Source of the DNA: Ulva prolifera
Lineage: Eukaryota; Chlorophyta; Ulvophyceae; Ulvales; Ulvaceae
Direction: 5' to 3'
Length of the DNA stretch: 64,000 nucleotides
NCBI GenBank assembly: GCA_023078555.1
Contig: CM041196.1
Coordinates: forward strand, 1,240,001-1,304,000
In this document: in pieces, positions 1 through 10,246 of the stretch
Numbering within the stretch: position 1 is the first letter of the stretch
Layout: each line of letters starts with the position of its first letter
Notes under the pieces: model-generated
What the model was told of the DNA's origin: nothing
Databases searched by the model: none
Seen by the model: the letters and a program-made list of their open reading frames with translations, nothing else
Translations under genes and position numbers: made by a program

Positions 1-3000
1 ACACCCTTCAAGCACCTCGCGAGCTTGGTCCGCAGCGGGGAGGGCGACCCGGTGTGGCCAGAGGGGCTCGCCGTCGCCACCCTCGACACGGGCAGCCCCG
101 CCGGCGTGCTCGGAGGCGGCGCCCGCAACGTGCTCGCGCTCCTCGCGCACCACTTCCCAGCCGCCGCGGTGCCGCTCCTCGCGCTGCGCGCTGCGCACGG
201 CGCGCTGTCCGCGGAGCACTCGCAGGCGCTGACGGTGCAGCTGCCGGCCGGCATGCATGCGGAGAGCGCGCCGCTGCTCGGCTGGGAGGCCAGCCGGCCG
301 CACCCGGTGCGCGCCCCCCCTGCTGCTGCTGCGATGTGTGCTGTGTGCTTGTGGGCGGTGGCGGTGGCTTTGACTCGCGGCTGGGACTGACCCGGGCGCT
401 GCAGCCTGAGTGTGCACGGCCTCTGTGTTGCAGTTTGTGCGGTGGTCGGTCTGGCCCGAACCCATGCAGGTTGTTTTTGCGGTGGCCTGAACGGGCAACC
501 CGGGGGTAGACAGCCCCCTGCGTCTCGAATGGGCTCTGATGGGGTACCGAGTCCATGGGCTCAGGCCATTGCATGGCACACGACCAACGCATACCGCGAG
601 ATAACACAGCCGGAGGCGCTGGCGCGTTTCAGGGGGGCTTGCTAGGACCACAGCATCGGAATGACGCCGCATGCGAAGCCGATGAACCGCGCATGCTGGA
701 CACCGACCCCCCTCATTCGCTGCCATCCACCAGCGCTCGCACCCACACCTCCCTGCTGCTCTGCTCCCCCCAACCACACCCATCACCGCCGACCTCCACC
801 ACAAACAACAGAATCATCACAAACAACAGAATCACAATCGCTCGCCCGCCCCTCCTTCCTCGCCGATAGTCCACTTGGCAGCGCATGCATGGGGCCCATG
901 GCGTGCAGGAGGAGCCGGGGGTGCGCGTGCCGGTGGCGAAGGTGGCCGAGCTCGCGGCGGTGCTGGACCCGGCGACGCAGGCGGCGCAGGCGGTGGCGCT
1001 CAACCTGAAGCTCATGCGGTGGCGCGCCGCGCCGGCCCTCGACCTCGACGCTGTCGCCGCCACCCGCTGCCTCATCCTTGGTGCGCCCCAGCATGAGACC
1101 CCGCATGGGACTCCGGCCCCACGTGGATCCGAGTGTTTGGTTGCTCTGTTGCATGCCTGCTCCGGGTTTGTGCTGTTTGGGCTTGTGGGTTTGGGCTGGT
1201 CGCATGAGGGATGCATTGCCCGCGCAGCCCCACCCCCAACTATTTCTGTACATTTATCTTGACTTCCCGCTGGCATTGAAGCGCCAGGTTTATGCACGCT
1301 TGATCGACAATGGTAGCGTCACCTACTAGTAAGTTACCACAGCCAGCCAGAGGGCACAGGTGATCGGCAGTTGCAGTCTCGAGTGCGCTGCGCCCTGGGG
1401 GCATCACAGCATGGCTGTCCAGCATGGCTGCCCAGCCTACGCTACCGAGAGCACCTTTGAGGTGGACTGCCCACAGTGCGTTGCCGGGTCTAGCGGCGGC
1501 TAGGTACAGCCGTGCCCGCAGTGCGCGGTGCTTGCCTTTCACTGCGACCAAAGACATAGTGCCGATGACACAGCACTGACGGCTTTGCGCCGCTGCAGGG
1601 TGTGGCACGCTCGGCTGCGAGGTGGCGCGCACGCTGGTGGCGTGGGGGGTGCAGTCACTCACTCTGGTCGACAACGGCCGAGTCGCGTTCAGCAACCCCG
1701 CCCGGCAGTCTCTCTTCCAAGTGCGCGCACCTCAGCCCCTCCGTGCCAGACATGCATGACGCCTGCTGCGCTCCACGCACGGGCTTGCGATTGACGTGAC
1801 TTTGTCGCTCGTGCGTGGTGACGACGCGTACCGGTGGCTACAGGTGGAGGACTGCGTCGACGGCGGCGCGCTCAAGGCGGAGGCCGCGGCGGCCGCGCTG
1901 CGCCGCATCGCGCCCACCCTCGATATCTCAGCCGTGCCCCTCACCATCCGCATGCCCGGCCACCCCCCGGTCACCTCCGAGATCGACCAGGCTGCCCGAG
2001 TGCGTGTCCCCCCCCTCGCACTACCCCATTTGATCGCACAAAGTCCCCCGGCTCTCTCTGCAATTTGCTCAAGAATCTTGCGGCTCACGAGGCCCCGCGC
2101 CCCTGATACGGATCATCCACCGTGCCCGCAACGACGCACTGCATGTGTGATGCATGCTCTGCATGCGTGTAGGACGTGGAGCAGCTGGATGCGCTTGTGC
2201 GCGCCGCCGATGCCGTGTTCCTCCTCACCGACTCCCGTGAGTCGCGGTGGCTGCCGACGCTGCTCGCGGCCGCGCACGACAAGCTCCTCCTCAACGCGGC
2301 CCTCGGCTTCGACTCCTGGGTCGCGATGCGCCACGGCGTCCGCCGCGGCGCAGCCGCAGCCCCGGCCGCGTCGACCTCGGCCGCGGCTGCGGCCGCGACG
2401 GCTGCGCCGGCGCGGCTCGGGTGCTACTTCTGCAACGACGTCGTCGCGCCGGCCAACTCGCTCGCGGGGCGTAGCATGGACGAGCAGTGCACGGTCGTGC
2501 GGCCGGGGCTGGCGCGCGTCGCCGGCGCGACGGCGGTGGAGATGCTCGTGGCGCTCGTGCAGCACCCGGACGGCGCGGCGGCGCCAGCCGGCGGCGCGCC
2601 CCCGGGCGCCGCGGTGCTCGGCGGCGTGCCGCACATGGTCCGGGGCTCGCTGATGGGCTTTGATCAGGCGCACATGAGCGGCAGCGCGAACCCTGTGTGC
2701 TCGGCGTGCTGCGACCCGGTGCTGGCTGCGTACCGGGAGCACGGCCCGGCATTCGTTCTCCAAGTTCTGCAGGTGCGGAATCCACTGCTTGCTTGCACTC
2801 ACTTGCATCAGATGGCGGGATGGGTTGCAGTTGTGTTCAGTCCGGTGGTCCGGAGTTGTGCCCGAACGCCTCCGCTCGCAATGCCGGCCAGTCTCTGTCG
2901 TGGCTAGGATGCGTCAACACATACATGTGTCCACATGGGTCAACATATGCTGCTGACAGTGTTGGGGGGGGGGGGGGGGGGGGGGGTGCAATTGCGGGTT

Positions 3001-3406
3001 TCTGCAGCGGCAGTGCGCCTCCCCCTGCCATCGGCTCAGACCTGCCTCTGTGCTTGCATGGCATGCGACATAGTGGGCCACGCAGCCACGCAGCAGTACG
3101 CGCAGCACGGTCTACTGCGCCGCGCTGTGTCAAGGCATGCCGCAGCTGACCGGCCCCCTTGGCGCGTTGTCCCAAAGATGTCAGCGCCCTCGGCAGAGTC
3201 ATGCATGCATGCAAGTGGGTCTGCATTGCCACACACGCACTGCCACACACGTTCACACGCAGCGCTGCTGAAGGCCGCGGCTCGATGTGCAGGACGACCG
3301 CAAGCTGGAGGCGGTGAGTGGCCTGGCGGAGCTGCGCCTCCAGAGCGAGCAAGCGGGCGGCGGCGGCGGCGTTGGGGAGGACGAGGACGACTGGGAGGCC
3401 CTGTGA
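1..3406 (+). CDS. ATG7: Ubiquitin-like-activating enzyme ATG7, 3' part (N-terminus off the left edge)
   Basis: E1-like enzyme of autophagy that adenylates ATG8 and ATG12 and passes them to the E2s ATG3 and ATG10 (family knowledge). Exons read as 1-306, 909-1080, 1599-1720, 1844-1999, 2173-2772 and 3293-3406. All phases agree and give 489 visible residues. The second to fourth exons encode the nucleotide-binding fold, with glycine loop GCGTLGC (residues 160-166) and the VDNGRV and NPARQSLF blocks. The fifth exon holds [14 protein letters not shown], two CxxC zinc pairs (residues 336/339 and 428/431) and the catalytic cysteine in [10 protein letters not shown] (codon 2488-2490, residue 358). 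The short last exon ends in the acidic tail [10 protein letters not shown] typical of the family. The usual Ala of the glycine loop is Cys here, but GxGxxG is kept. The missing part is the N-terminal domain that binds the E2s. Confidence 0.95.
2965..2986. repeat. G22 homopolymer in last ATG7 intron
   Basis: Twenty-two consecutive G on the sense strand, about 190 bases after the 5' splice site of the last ATG7 intron (2773-3292). Its length is likely to vary between individuals and assemblies. Confidence 0.95.
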
Positions 3407-3510
3407 CGCACCACGCCACACCCTGTGAGGCAGAAGGAGTTTGTCCATGGATACCCTGTTGACGTCACCCTGGGACAGCTGTGGACATAAAGTAGATTCA
3501 ACTTTTCCGG

Positions 3511-3549
3511 GCCGTATCCTGAAGCGGACATTGACAACTCCGACTGAAC
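3511..3549 (+). repeat. 39-bp dispersed repeat, copy 1 (PYPEADIDNSD-stop)
   Basis: Matches 11319-11357 at 36 of 39 positions. Both copies can be read as an acidic peptide, PYPEADIDNSD here and [11 protein letters not shown] there, followed at once by TGA. This copy lies about 100 bases after the ATG7 stop. The rest of 3407-4811 shows no convincing coding exon. Confidence 0.7.
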
Positions 3550-4811
3550 GGGACCACATGCCGAAGGGGTGAATCACCTGGAAACGCGCCTCTGACAACC
3601 GTACGTCACAGAGCCTCGCCGCCTGCAGTCGCCATCCAGGGACAGTTGTGTTGGATGTTCGGGGACGTCTGTGTGGGACTCTCAGGGCATATGCATATAC
3701 CACACACAAATTTACTGGTACATACTGTGGCAGACAGCCACTGCGGGGCCTTGAAGCCACGCGGTGCTGTTCATTGCCTGACTGCCGTGGCCCAGGTGCT
3801 CAGGCCAACCTGGGCGGCGATGCATGCCTGTCTGGGAGGCCGCGACCGCCGGCAGCATGCTCCCTGGGAGGCAGTGCATGTGATGAGATTGAAGCTCACC
3901 GACTTGAGGCTGTGTGTATGCTGTGAAAGTGATGCAGACGCTGATATCGAAGCGTCTTTCAAAACCTGGCTCGCTGCATGAAGAGTGACCAGTTCGGATT
4001 GCTGTGCTTCCTTGAAGAACATACGTGTTTATTGTAATCACAGGCGCCAATGCATTGTTGTTGATCGAACGCTGCCAACTGCGGGTTGTACGGAGTATGC
4101 ATCACCGTGCAAGCTGTACGAAAGATTACACACAGTCAGGCACTGCTATTCTCACATCTGCCTGCATCGTCAGATACCTCAAACTCAAAACTATCAGTCA
4201 AACAGAGGTCATAATTGAGCAAAATACAACAATGCTCCACCTGTGGCAGACACAGGCATGGTTGCCTCCAACCTGGCATCCAGGAAGTGCGTGGGAACTC
4301 CTGCTGTGCGCACCGCCTGTGCTACATTGCCTGAACATCACCAAATGCTCTGCGAATCTGCTGCTACGCACATCAGTGCGACACGCAGCACTAGCATACA
4401 GGAACGATGCTCGAACTGCTGCACACTGTTGATGACTGACACGGTGGCCTCCACTGAATGGCGTCAGGCTTGCAGCTTGCACCACTGCACCGCCTCGAGC
4501 TGCATGTCTCACACGTTGCCCGACCCTTGCTTTCATGGGGTGTGGGCCGCCATAGGCCACCCCACCTTCGCTGAGAGAGAGTGATCGATATCGGAGCGCA
4601 GGCACACAAACAGCTGCACCATAGCCGCAGCATCCCACAGGCCTTCGACCTAAGATTTTTCGGCTCCTTTTCAGCATGCTGCAGTGTGTTGAAGCGATGT
4701 CCATGGGCTCGAGAGTCATGGTAATGAGGATGCAAAGCCGGTTGTCAGGCGCAGCCTTCCGAGGTGTTGACCAACTCAGAAGTGACCACGACTGCGAGCC
4801 AGAAATCTGCA

Positions 4812-5651
4812 TCACTGGTTGCTGCCGGGGTCGGTGCGGCCAGGCTCGTCGTCCGGCCGTGGCAGCTGCATCCCGCAGCGGTTGCCAAGGTCTCGAAGCT
4901 TGCGGCCGAGGGTCGCCCCGAGCTCGCGGCCCTGCAGAGTCGCCCACGCCTCTCGGGCACTGGACACCTGGACTGACTGCTTCAGGTCTGCGCCCGTGGC
5001 ATACACTGCAGCTGATCCCAGCGCCCCTGCGCTCCCTACACACGCCGTGGCTATTGCAAGGGCCTTAGCTGCGTATGGCATCGCCTTGTGTGCGTCTTCC
5101 TCTGCGAAGCCCTCGACTGCTAGCCTGCATCGGTCGATGCTGTGTCAGTCACTGCAAGTGGCTTTTATGGAAAGCACAAACTCTGCGACATACAGACTGT
5201 AAGCGCTGTGCTGCGACGTCCCGGAATGCATCTCTGTGTACTGTGTACTGCTTGGCGCGATTGCAGGGGAATGGAACAGCACGGTAGAAGCGCACTGTCG
5301 CATTCCTCTCCTGTATGATATGACGCTCATCACCGCAATAGCTGCACAAGCACACGACTGATGAGTGCCAGTGAGCGCCCAGGCTGGGCAACTGGAGGAC
5401 GGCAGCGACCGGAACGTTTGGTTCGCAGCGTCACCGTGCATGTCCTGGGTCGCTTTCAGCGACACCAACGACCTCCTCCAATTTAAAACAATCATAGACA
5501 CATTGAGATGCGGTTCGTGAGTGCCATGTACCGTACCGGCTCCGAATGTTGCGGCGCATACGCTGAACGCTCCGAATTGCGTGACCTGGTAGCCTTCCGA
5601 ATGCGAGGCTGCCTTGTCCGATTCCTTGCCGTTGGCAGCATCGTGCCCCAT
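4812..5651 (-). CDS. Small two-helix membrane protein, TMEM242-like (tentative)
   Basis: Two exons on the minus strand: 5651-5537 (start ATG, phase 1) and 5116-4812, joined by a GTACGG...CTAGCAG intron whose phases fit, giving 139 residues. Exon 1 ends in a hydrophobic stretch (FGAFSVCAATFGAG). Exon 2 has a short acidic loop (EGFAEEDAHKAM), a second helix (ALAIATACVGSAGALGSAAV), then SSAREAWATLQ and a basic tail. Size, two-helix layout and the segment after the second helix resemble TMEM242/DUF1358, a mitochondrial inner-membrane family implicated in ATP synthase assembly (family knowledge). The match is by eye and weak. A second ATG four bases upstream opens an Arg-rich alternative frame. 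Confidence 0.45.
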
Positions 5652-5928
5652 GACATGTACCTGTTTGCTACATACGTGAATCCGGGCAGCCAGCTGCTAT
5701 CTTGCAATTCACGACACTGTCAGCTGCCTTCACGCACAGTTTTTTTTATCAAAGTCCGCGTCCGTGCGGTCGATGATCGGAAAAGGTTGAGTCGAGGTGA
5801 TCTGGCCCGCTCCCGTTGCATCAGCCTCCTGTCAAGCTGAGCGGGATCGCTTCAAAATCGGTCCGACATGGCGCTGGTGGACACACGCGCGCGGGTCATG
5901 CCTGCTAGTATCGTCGGAAAATAAAACC

Positions 5929-5936
5929 TATATAAA
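5929..5936 (+). promoter_or_regulatory. TATA-box candidate for the PWWP gene
   Basis: TATATAAA lies 113 bases upstream of the chosen ATG at 6049, leaving room for a leader of about 85 bases. Confidence 0.45.
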
Positions 5937-6048
5937 GTCAACTGAAGGATTGAACGGGTACCAGCAGGTGTGTATACGGGTTCCTCTCAATTGCCACTTC
6001 CAGCACCAGGCGTGTCTCGGTCACAGCATCTCGCCTGATTGCGTTGGC

Positions 6049-7081
6049 ATGATCTTCGCGGACACACCTATCCCTGAGGTTCGGGCGACTTCAGACAAAT
6101 CGGAATTAACTCCTGGCAAGCTCTGTTGGGCTAAACTGTCCAGGTGCGACATCCATCGAGGCGTTCCCAGCCACCTGCGTGCAAAATCTGCGCAGTTGGC
6201 GCAGTGCCAGTGCGATTGTGCGCGCCAGATCGTAGGTACCTCGCCGCACAGGTACCCCTGGTGGCCGGCACTGGTCATAGACCGCCAAGATCAGCGTATT
6301 CCACAATCAGAATGGCGCAGTACGCAGACAGCAACGCCAGTGCTGTTCTTCGGCACCGCGGAGTTCTCGTGGATCGACGCAAGTCGAAATGTGTCGCCCT
6401 GGGAAACCGAGAAGCTGTCTCGAGCAGTCAAAGACAAGAGTCCTGAGTTCAAGAGGGTACGCTCATCCTCCTGGACTCGTCCCGCCGGCAGCGGTGCTTT
6501 CGTGTCGAGTCATGGCCTTGCCTTGCGTCACCGCTGCCCAGCACAGTTCAGTCAGTCCATGAATCATGACAGAAACAACTTCCAACACAACATGCATGTG
6601 CCGCTGATGTCTCGTCTCGCAATGCTCGCTGATCTGACGCTGCGGATGCGCTGCACCTTCGCAGTTAATCTGTAAAACACTCGCCGAGATTGCTCAGTCC
6701 AGTCGTTCCGAGCTGCAGGCGCTGCAAGAAGCCACAGCCTACATCAACACCGGCAACCTGCCGCACTCATTCTCGCTCGAGGAGCTGCAAAATCGCGACT
6801 CCTCCGAGGGCGAGCCCACCTCGCCTCCATCAAAGCCAACACCCCTTGGCCACAGAAAGAGCACCTACCCGTTGCTCATGGGCGAGGAGCTACTACTGCC
6901 CTCCCGAGACCGCCGCCGGCTGACCGTGCAGCGCCAGCTCGGCCTCACTGCCCCCTGGAACTCCCCAGCAGCTGGCGACCCCGTCGCCAACCCCAACCTC
7001 GCCGGCGTGACGCTCCCAGCCGCGCCCCTTGCCGCCCCCGCCACCATGCCACCCCCCGTCCAGCCGCACTCGTTCGGATGA
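6049..7081 (+). CDS. Short PWWP-domain protein
   Basis: Exons 6049-6143, 6252-6456 and 6665-7081 give 238 residues. The 108-base first intron splits the signature: exon 1 ends LTPGKLCWAKLS and exon 2 resumes at Arg-YPWWPALV. VLFFGTAEFSWI then supplies the aromatic-cage strands. PWWP domains bind methylated histone tails and DNA, so a nuclear chromatin role is expected (family knowledge). After the domain come a helical stretch (TLAEIAQSSRSELQALQEAT) and a Pro/Ala-rich disordered tail ending QPHSFG. No catalytic or other reader domain is visible. The start is the first ATG in frame before the domain; a more upstream exon is possible. It converges on the armadillo gene 508 bases away. That gap holds only Pro/Arg-rich shadow frames. 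Confidence 0.72.
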
Positions 7082-7589
7082 ATGCCATCCGCTGTGCGCG
7101 CAGAATCCACTCCACGCAGCCACGCAGCCGTGGCGTGTCCTGCCGCGGTGCGGTCGCTGCCGCCCCAGCCACAGCACCTCGCGCCCCAGAAATTACCGCG
7201 ATGTGGCGACCGCTCAAGCTGCACCGACCTCCGGACGAAGGCCCCCACCCCGCTGCGCTGTCAAGGGCTGGCCCCACCCCCTTCGCCACAAAGCGGCACG
7301 GCAGCCTCGCACACGGCGTGCCGGCACTCCAAGTCCACAGGCGTGGCCGGGAACCCAACCTGTGCCCCATTGGCTTGCGACCACCGAGGGAGAGTCTATC
7401 GGACCATCGCGCTGCGCTGGCGCTAGCGCAGCACACCCAGCACACAACACGCGGCACAGGAGGACGCACCCGCCACTCACATCCCACGTGTCCCCACATG
7501 CGGCCACAGTTGCGCTCGCCCCGCGCAAGAACGCATGCATGACGCCCTTAAGCCACGGGGCCGCATACGTAGCATCGGCCGCAGGCTCC

Positions 7590-8120
7590 TCACGACGCGG
7601 GCGTGCCCCGTAGCGCAGCCTCCACGACCGCCTTGGTGTCAGGGTTCGCCGCGAGCATCTTGAAGAGCTGCTGCGCGACGGCGCGAGCCTCCGCGTCGCC
7701 GCCGGGGCCGCGCATGACCCCCAGGATCGCCGCGGCGGCCCCCGGCGTCGCGGCGAGCGCCGCCTGCGCCTCCGGCGCGCCCCCCGTCAGCATCGCCAGC
7801 AGCATGCATGCGCGCACCTGCACGGCGGCCATGCTTCCCCCCGATTTCACATGCTTCGTGGCAATGCATTGCGCAGTGTGGGCCGCAGCTGTGTGCAGTT
7901 TGCAGGGGGGACGTGCGCGGGGCAACCCGGTCATATGCATGCGCTAGATATTGATGCCGGGTCTGGAGGTGATCACCCGCGCCCTGCTCCACGGCACATC
8001 ACAGGCGATTGGGGGGCACCCTTAGGAAAGGCCGTGTGACGCATGGTCCCATGTGCTTGCAGGGCACCTGGCAGGCATCGCCACCGCATGCATCTTCAGG
8101 GGGTCCGAGGCAGACCACAT

Positions 8121-8152
<32 letters not shown>

Positions 8153-9896
8153 ACCTGGATATCTGGTTCGGTAGACGGCAGCAGGGCGACCGCAGCACGC
8201 AGTGCGCCCTGCTCCACAAGCTCCGGCCGCGCTGCCGGCGCCCGCGCCGCGGCGGAGCACAGCACATGCATGGCCGCCTCGGCAATTTGTGCGCTGCCGC
8301 CGCATGCGCCCTCGATCACCGGGCCAACCCCTGCAGGCCATGCACTGCGCCTGGGTCGGGTCGGGCACAGCGCCTAGGCACGGTGCATGCATGTGTGTTC
8401 CAGAACTGAGCTGCGAGTTGCTTGGGGAATTCCGCCGCTCAGGCGCCTCCTTCGAGTGGCGGGCTGGGAGCGAGCAAATAATTGTGTACTTGTGAATCTG
8501 TGAGAAACTGTGTAGATTGGTGATGTAGGCAGATGTGTGTTGTATAAATGATGACAGCGGGTATGTGATGACGGTTGAGATGAGGATGGCAGAGGCGGCA
8601 CGCGTGTCTGCGGCCTGAGCTAGGAGCCATTGGGCACGGCCTGGAGTCCACGCGATTCGACGGCGGCTTGAGTGCATGTTAGCGTTCGGAAACTGTGTGT
8701 AAACGAAGTACGAGTCAACATGCATGTACTCAGCTGTTTTCTCGGCCATGGCACACCGGCCCGACAGCGCTCTCTTCTTTGCTTACAGGGGATGGGTTGT
8801 CTGTGGACAGATGCAGGGTGCAGCGTATGATGATCTGGTTGCGGCTGTGTCACCGAGGGTGTGTGTTTGTGTGTGTGTGTGTGTGCCTCAAATGAGAGCA
8901 GGCTCCTCAGCCTGCGCTGCCCCCTGCCTTTGTGCGGAGGAGGGAGCGCTGCTCCTGCAGGCACTGGCTGTGCGATCCCGGGTGCGGCATGCATGCTCCA
9001 CACACCGACGACCAGCACACATGTTTCATACCATGATGACCACCAGCGGCCGTGTCTGTGTGGATGTCGAGTCGTCGAGGTGTGTGGCCATGCATGCGGC
9101 AGGGTGCTGCACACTCTCCTCTGGGCTATGTGTGCGTGTATGCGTTCGAGGCCGTGAGGTATTCAGGAATGTGTTTGTGGTTGAGTGCCACTGCAGCAGG
9201 AGGGCACACACCTGCGTCCAGCAGGGCCTGCATACACTCCCCCTCCCGAGCTCCAGCCAGCTCTGCCAGGCAGTACAGTCCGTTGATCTGAGTGCCCTCG
9301 TCGTCAGCGTGAGCTGTGAGAGCTTCCACGACTCGGTCCATCTGCACACAGCTGCGCACTCTGTTTCCCTCGTGAATGTCACAGGCCTTGAGAGGAAGGA
9401 AGGATGCCAGGCTGCTGAGCTCGACTCCTTGATGCCCATATCTGAGAGTACCAGGGATGGTATAGGAATGGTATACCAGGAAAAGTACAGTTGAAAGTCG
9501 TGTGAGGCACACGTGTGGGTGGAAGAGAGTGGCGTACTGCTGATGGAACGTCTACAATCTGGTCGCCGTCTTCAGCGTTGTTGAGTGTGGCTGTCACGAC
9601 TGCCAGCGCGTTCTTCTGCAGCCACAGAGCGTCAGCCGGGAGAGGCAGCCACGACAGCAATTACAGAAGTAGATGGGAAAGTTCTTCACCCTTATCTCTG
9701 GCGCCTCGCTGGATATCAAAGGCACGACCCGCTCCATGGACTCTGCAAACTGAACGGGATGCTTCGCCTTCGGCAGGCCCTGGCCTAAGAACATGCACAC
9801 CAGCGCGAGTGCCTCGGCTTTCGATTTATCATCGGCATCGTTCAGCCTGTCTAGCTGCATGCTGATTTCATGTTGCGCGTCGCCGAGCTGCTGCAT
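7590..9896 (-). CDS. Armadillo-repeat protein
   Basis: Five minus-strand exons: 9896-9690, 9615-9538, 9341-9212, 8330-8155 and 7817-7590. Every phase agrees, giving 272 residues. The product is almost all short amphipathic helices with armadillo spacing, for example KNALAVVTATLNNAED, GTQINGLYCLAELAG, AQIAEAAMHVLCSAAARA, VRACMLLAMLTGG and ARAVAQQLFKMLAANPD. A scaffold or chaperone-cofactor role (FES1/HspBP1-like) is possible but unproven. The ATG at 9896 follows an in-frame stop, so it may be the start, although an earlier exon is not excluded. The 5' splice site of the exon ending at 8155 abuts a 30-base homopolymer. It is divergent from the tryptophan synthase gene across 350 bases. Confidence 0.7.
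8122..8151. repeat. G30 homopolymer (C30 on the sense strand) at a splice donor
   Basis: Thirty G on the plus strand. Read on the minus strand, it begins within the GTAC donor of the armadillo-gene intron, so the intron opens GTA then C30. Confidence 0.95.
8859..8886. repeat. GT microsatellite
   Basis: Imperfect GT-rich run inside the long intron between armadillo-gene exons 9341-9212 and 8330-8155. Confidence 0.7.
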
Positions 9897-10246
9897 AGTG
9901 CACGGGCGCAGTCCTAGACGAAGCGCGAACTAGGGATCGAGTGCTGCAGGTTCATTTGCCAAAAGCAATGTCATCTGTAATGACTTGGTTTTCACCATGA
10001 CTCTGTGTGTGAGGAGAATCTGGTGTTGTGTCCACTGACAGGGGCATTTCTATGTCACGGTGCCGCTAGTGATCGCAGGTTCGCACATAAGCCACTTGCG
10101 CTATCAGCTGCGTCGTTTTGCTGCTGAATCTAACCAACACGAAATTGTAAACAGTAGCTGCAAGGTCATATGAGACCTCTTCTTTCGGCGTTTGGCTGGG
10201 TTGCGCGTGTCAGGTGTTGCTTATAGCTTGCACGTGCGGAGTAGCA

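Noticed and set aside
4198-5043. 281-codon minus frame
   Set aside because: Overlaps the TMEM242-like exon in another frame, has Arg/Ser-rich random composition and no homology.
5797-6675. Reading the 292-codon plus frame as one continuous gene
   Set aside because: The PWWP signature is restored only when 6144-6251 is removed as an intron, and the tail continues in another frame after 6664.
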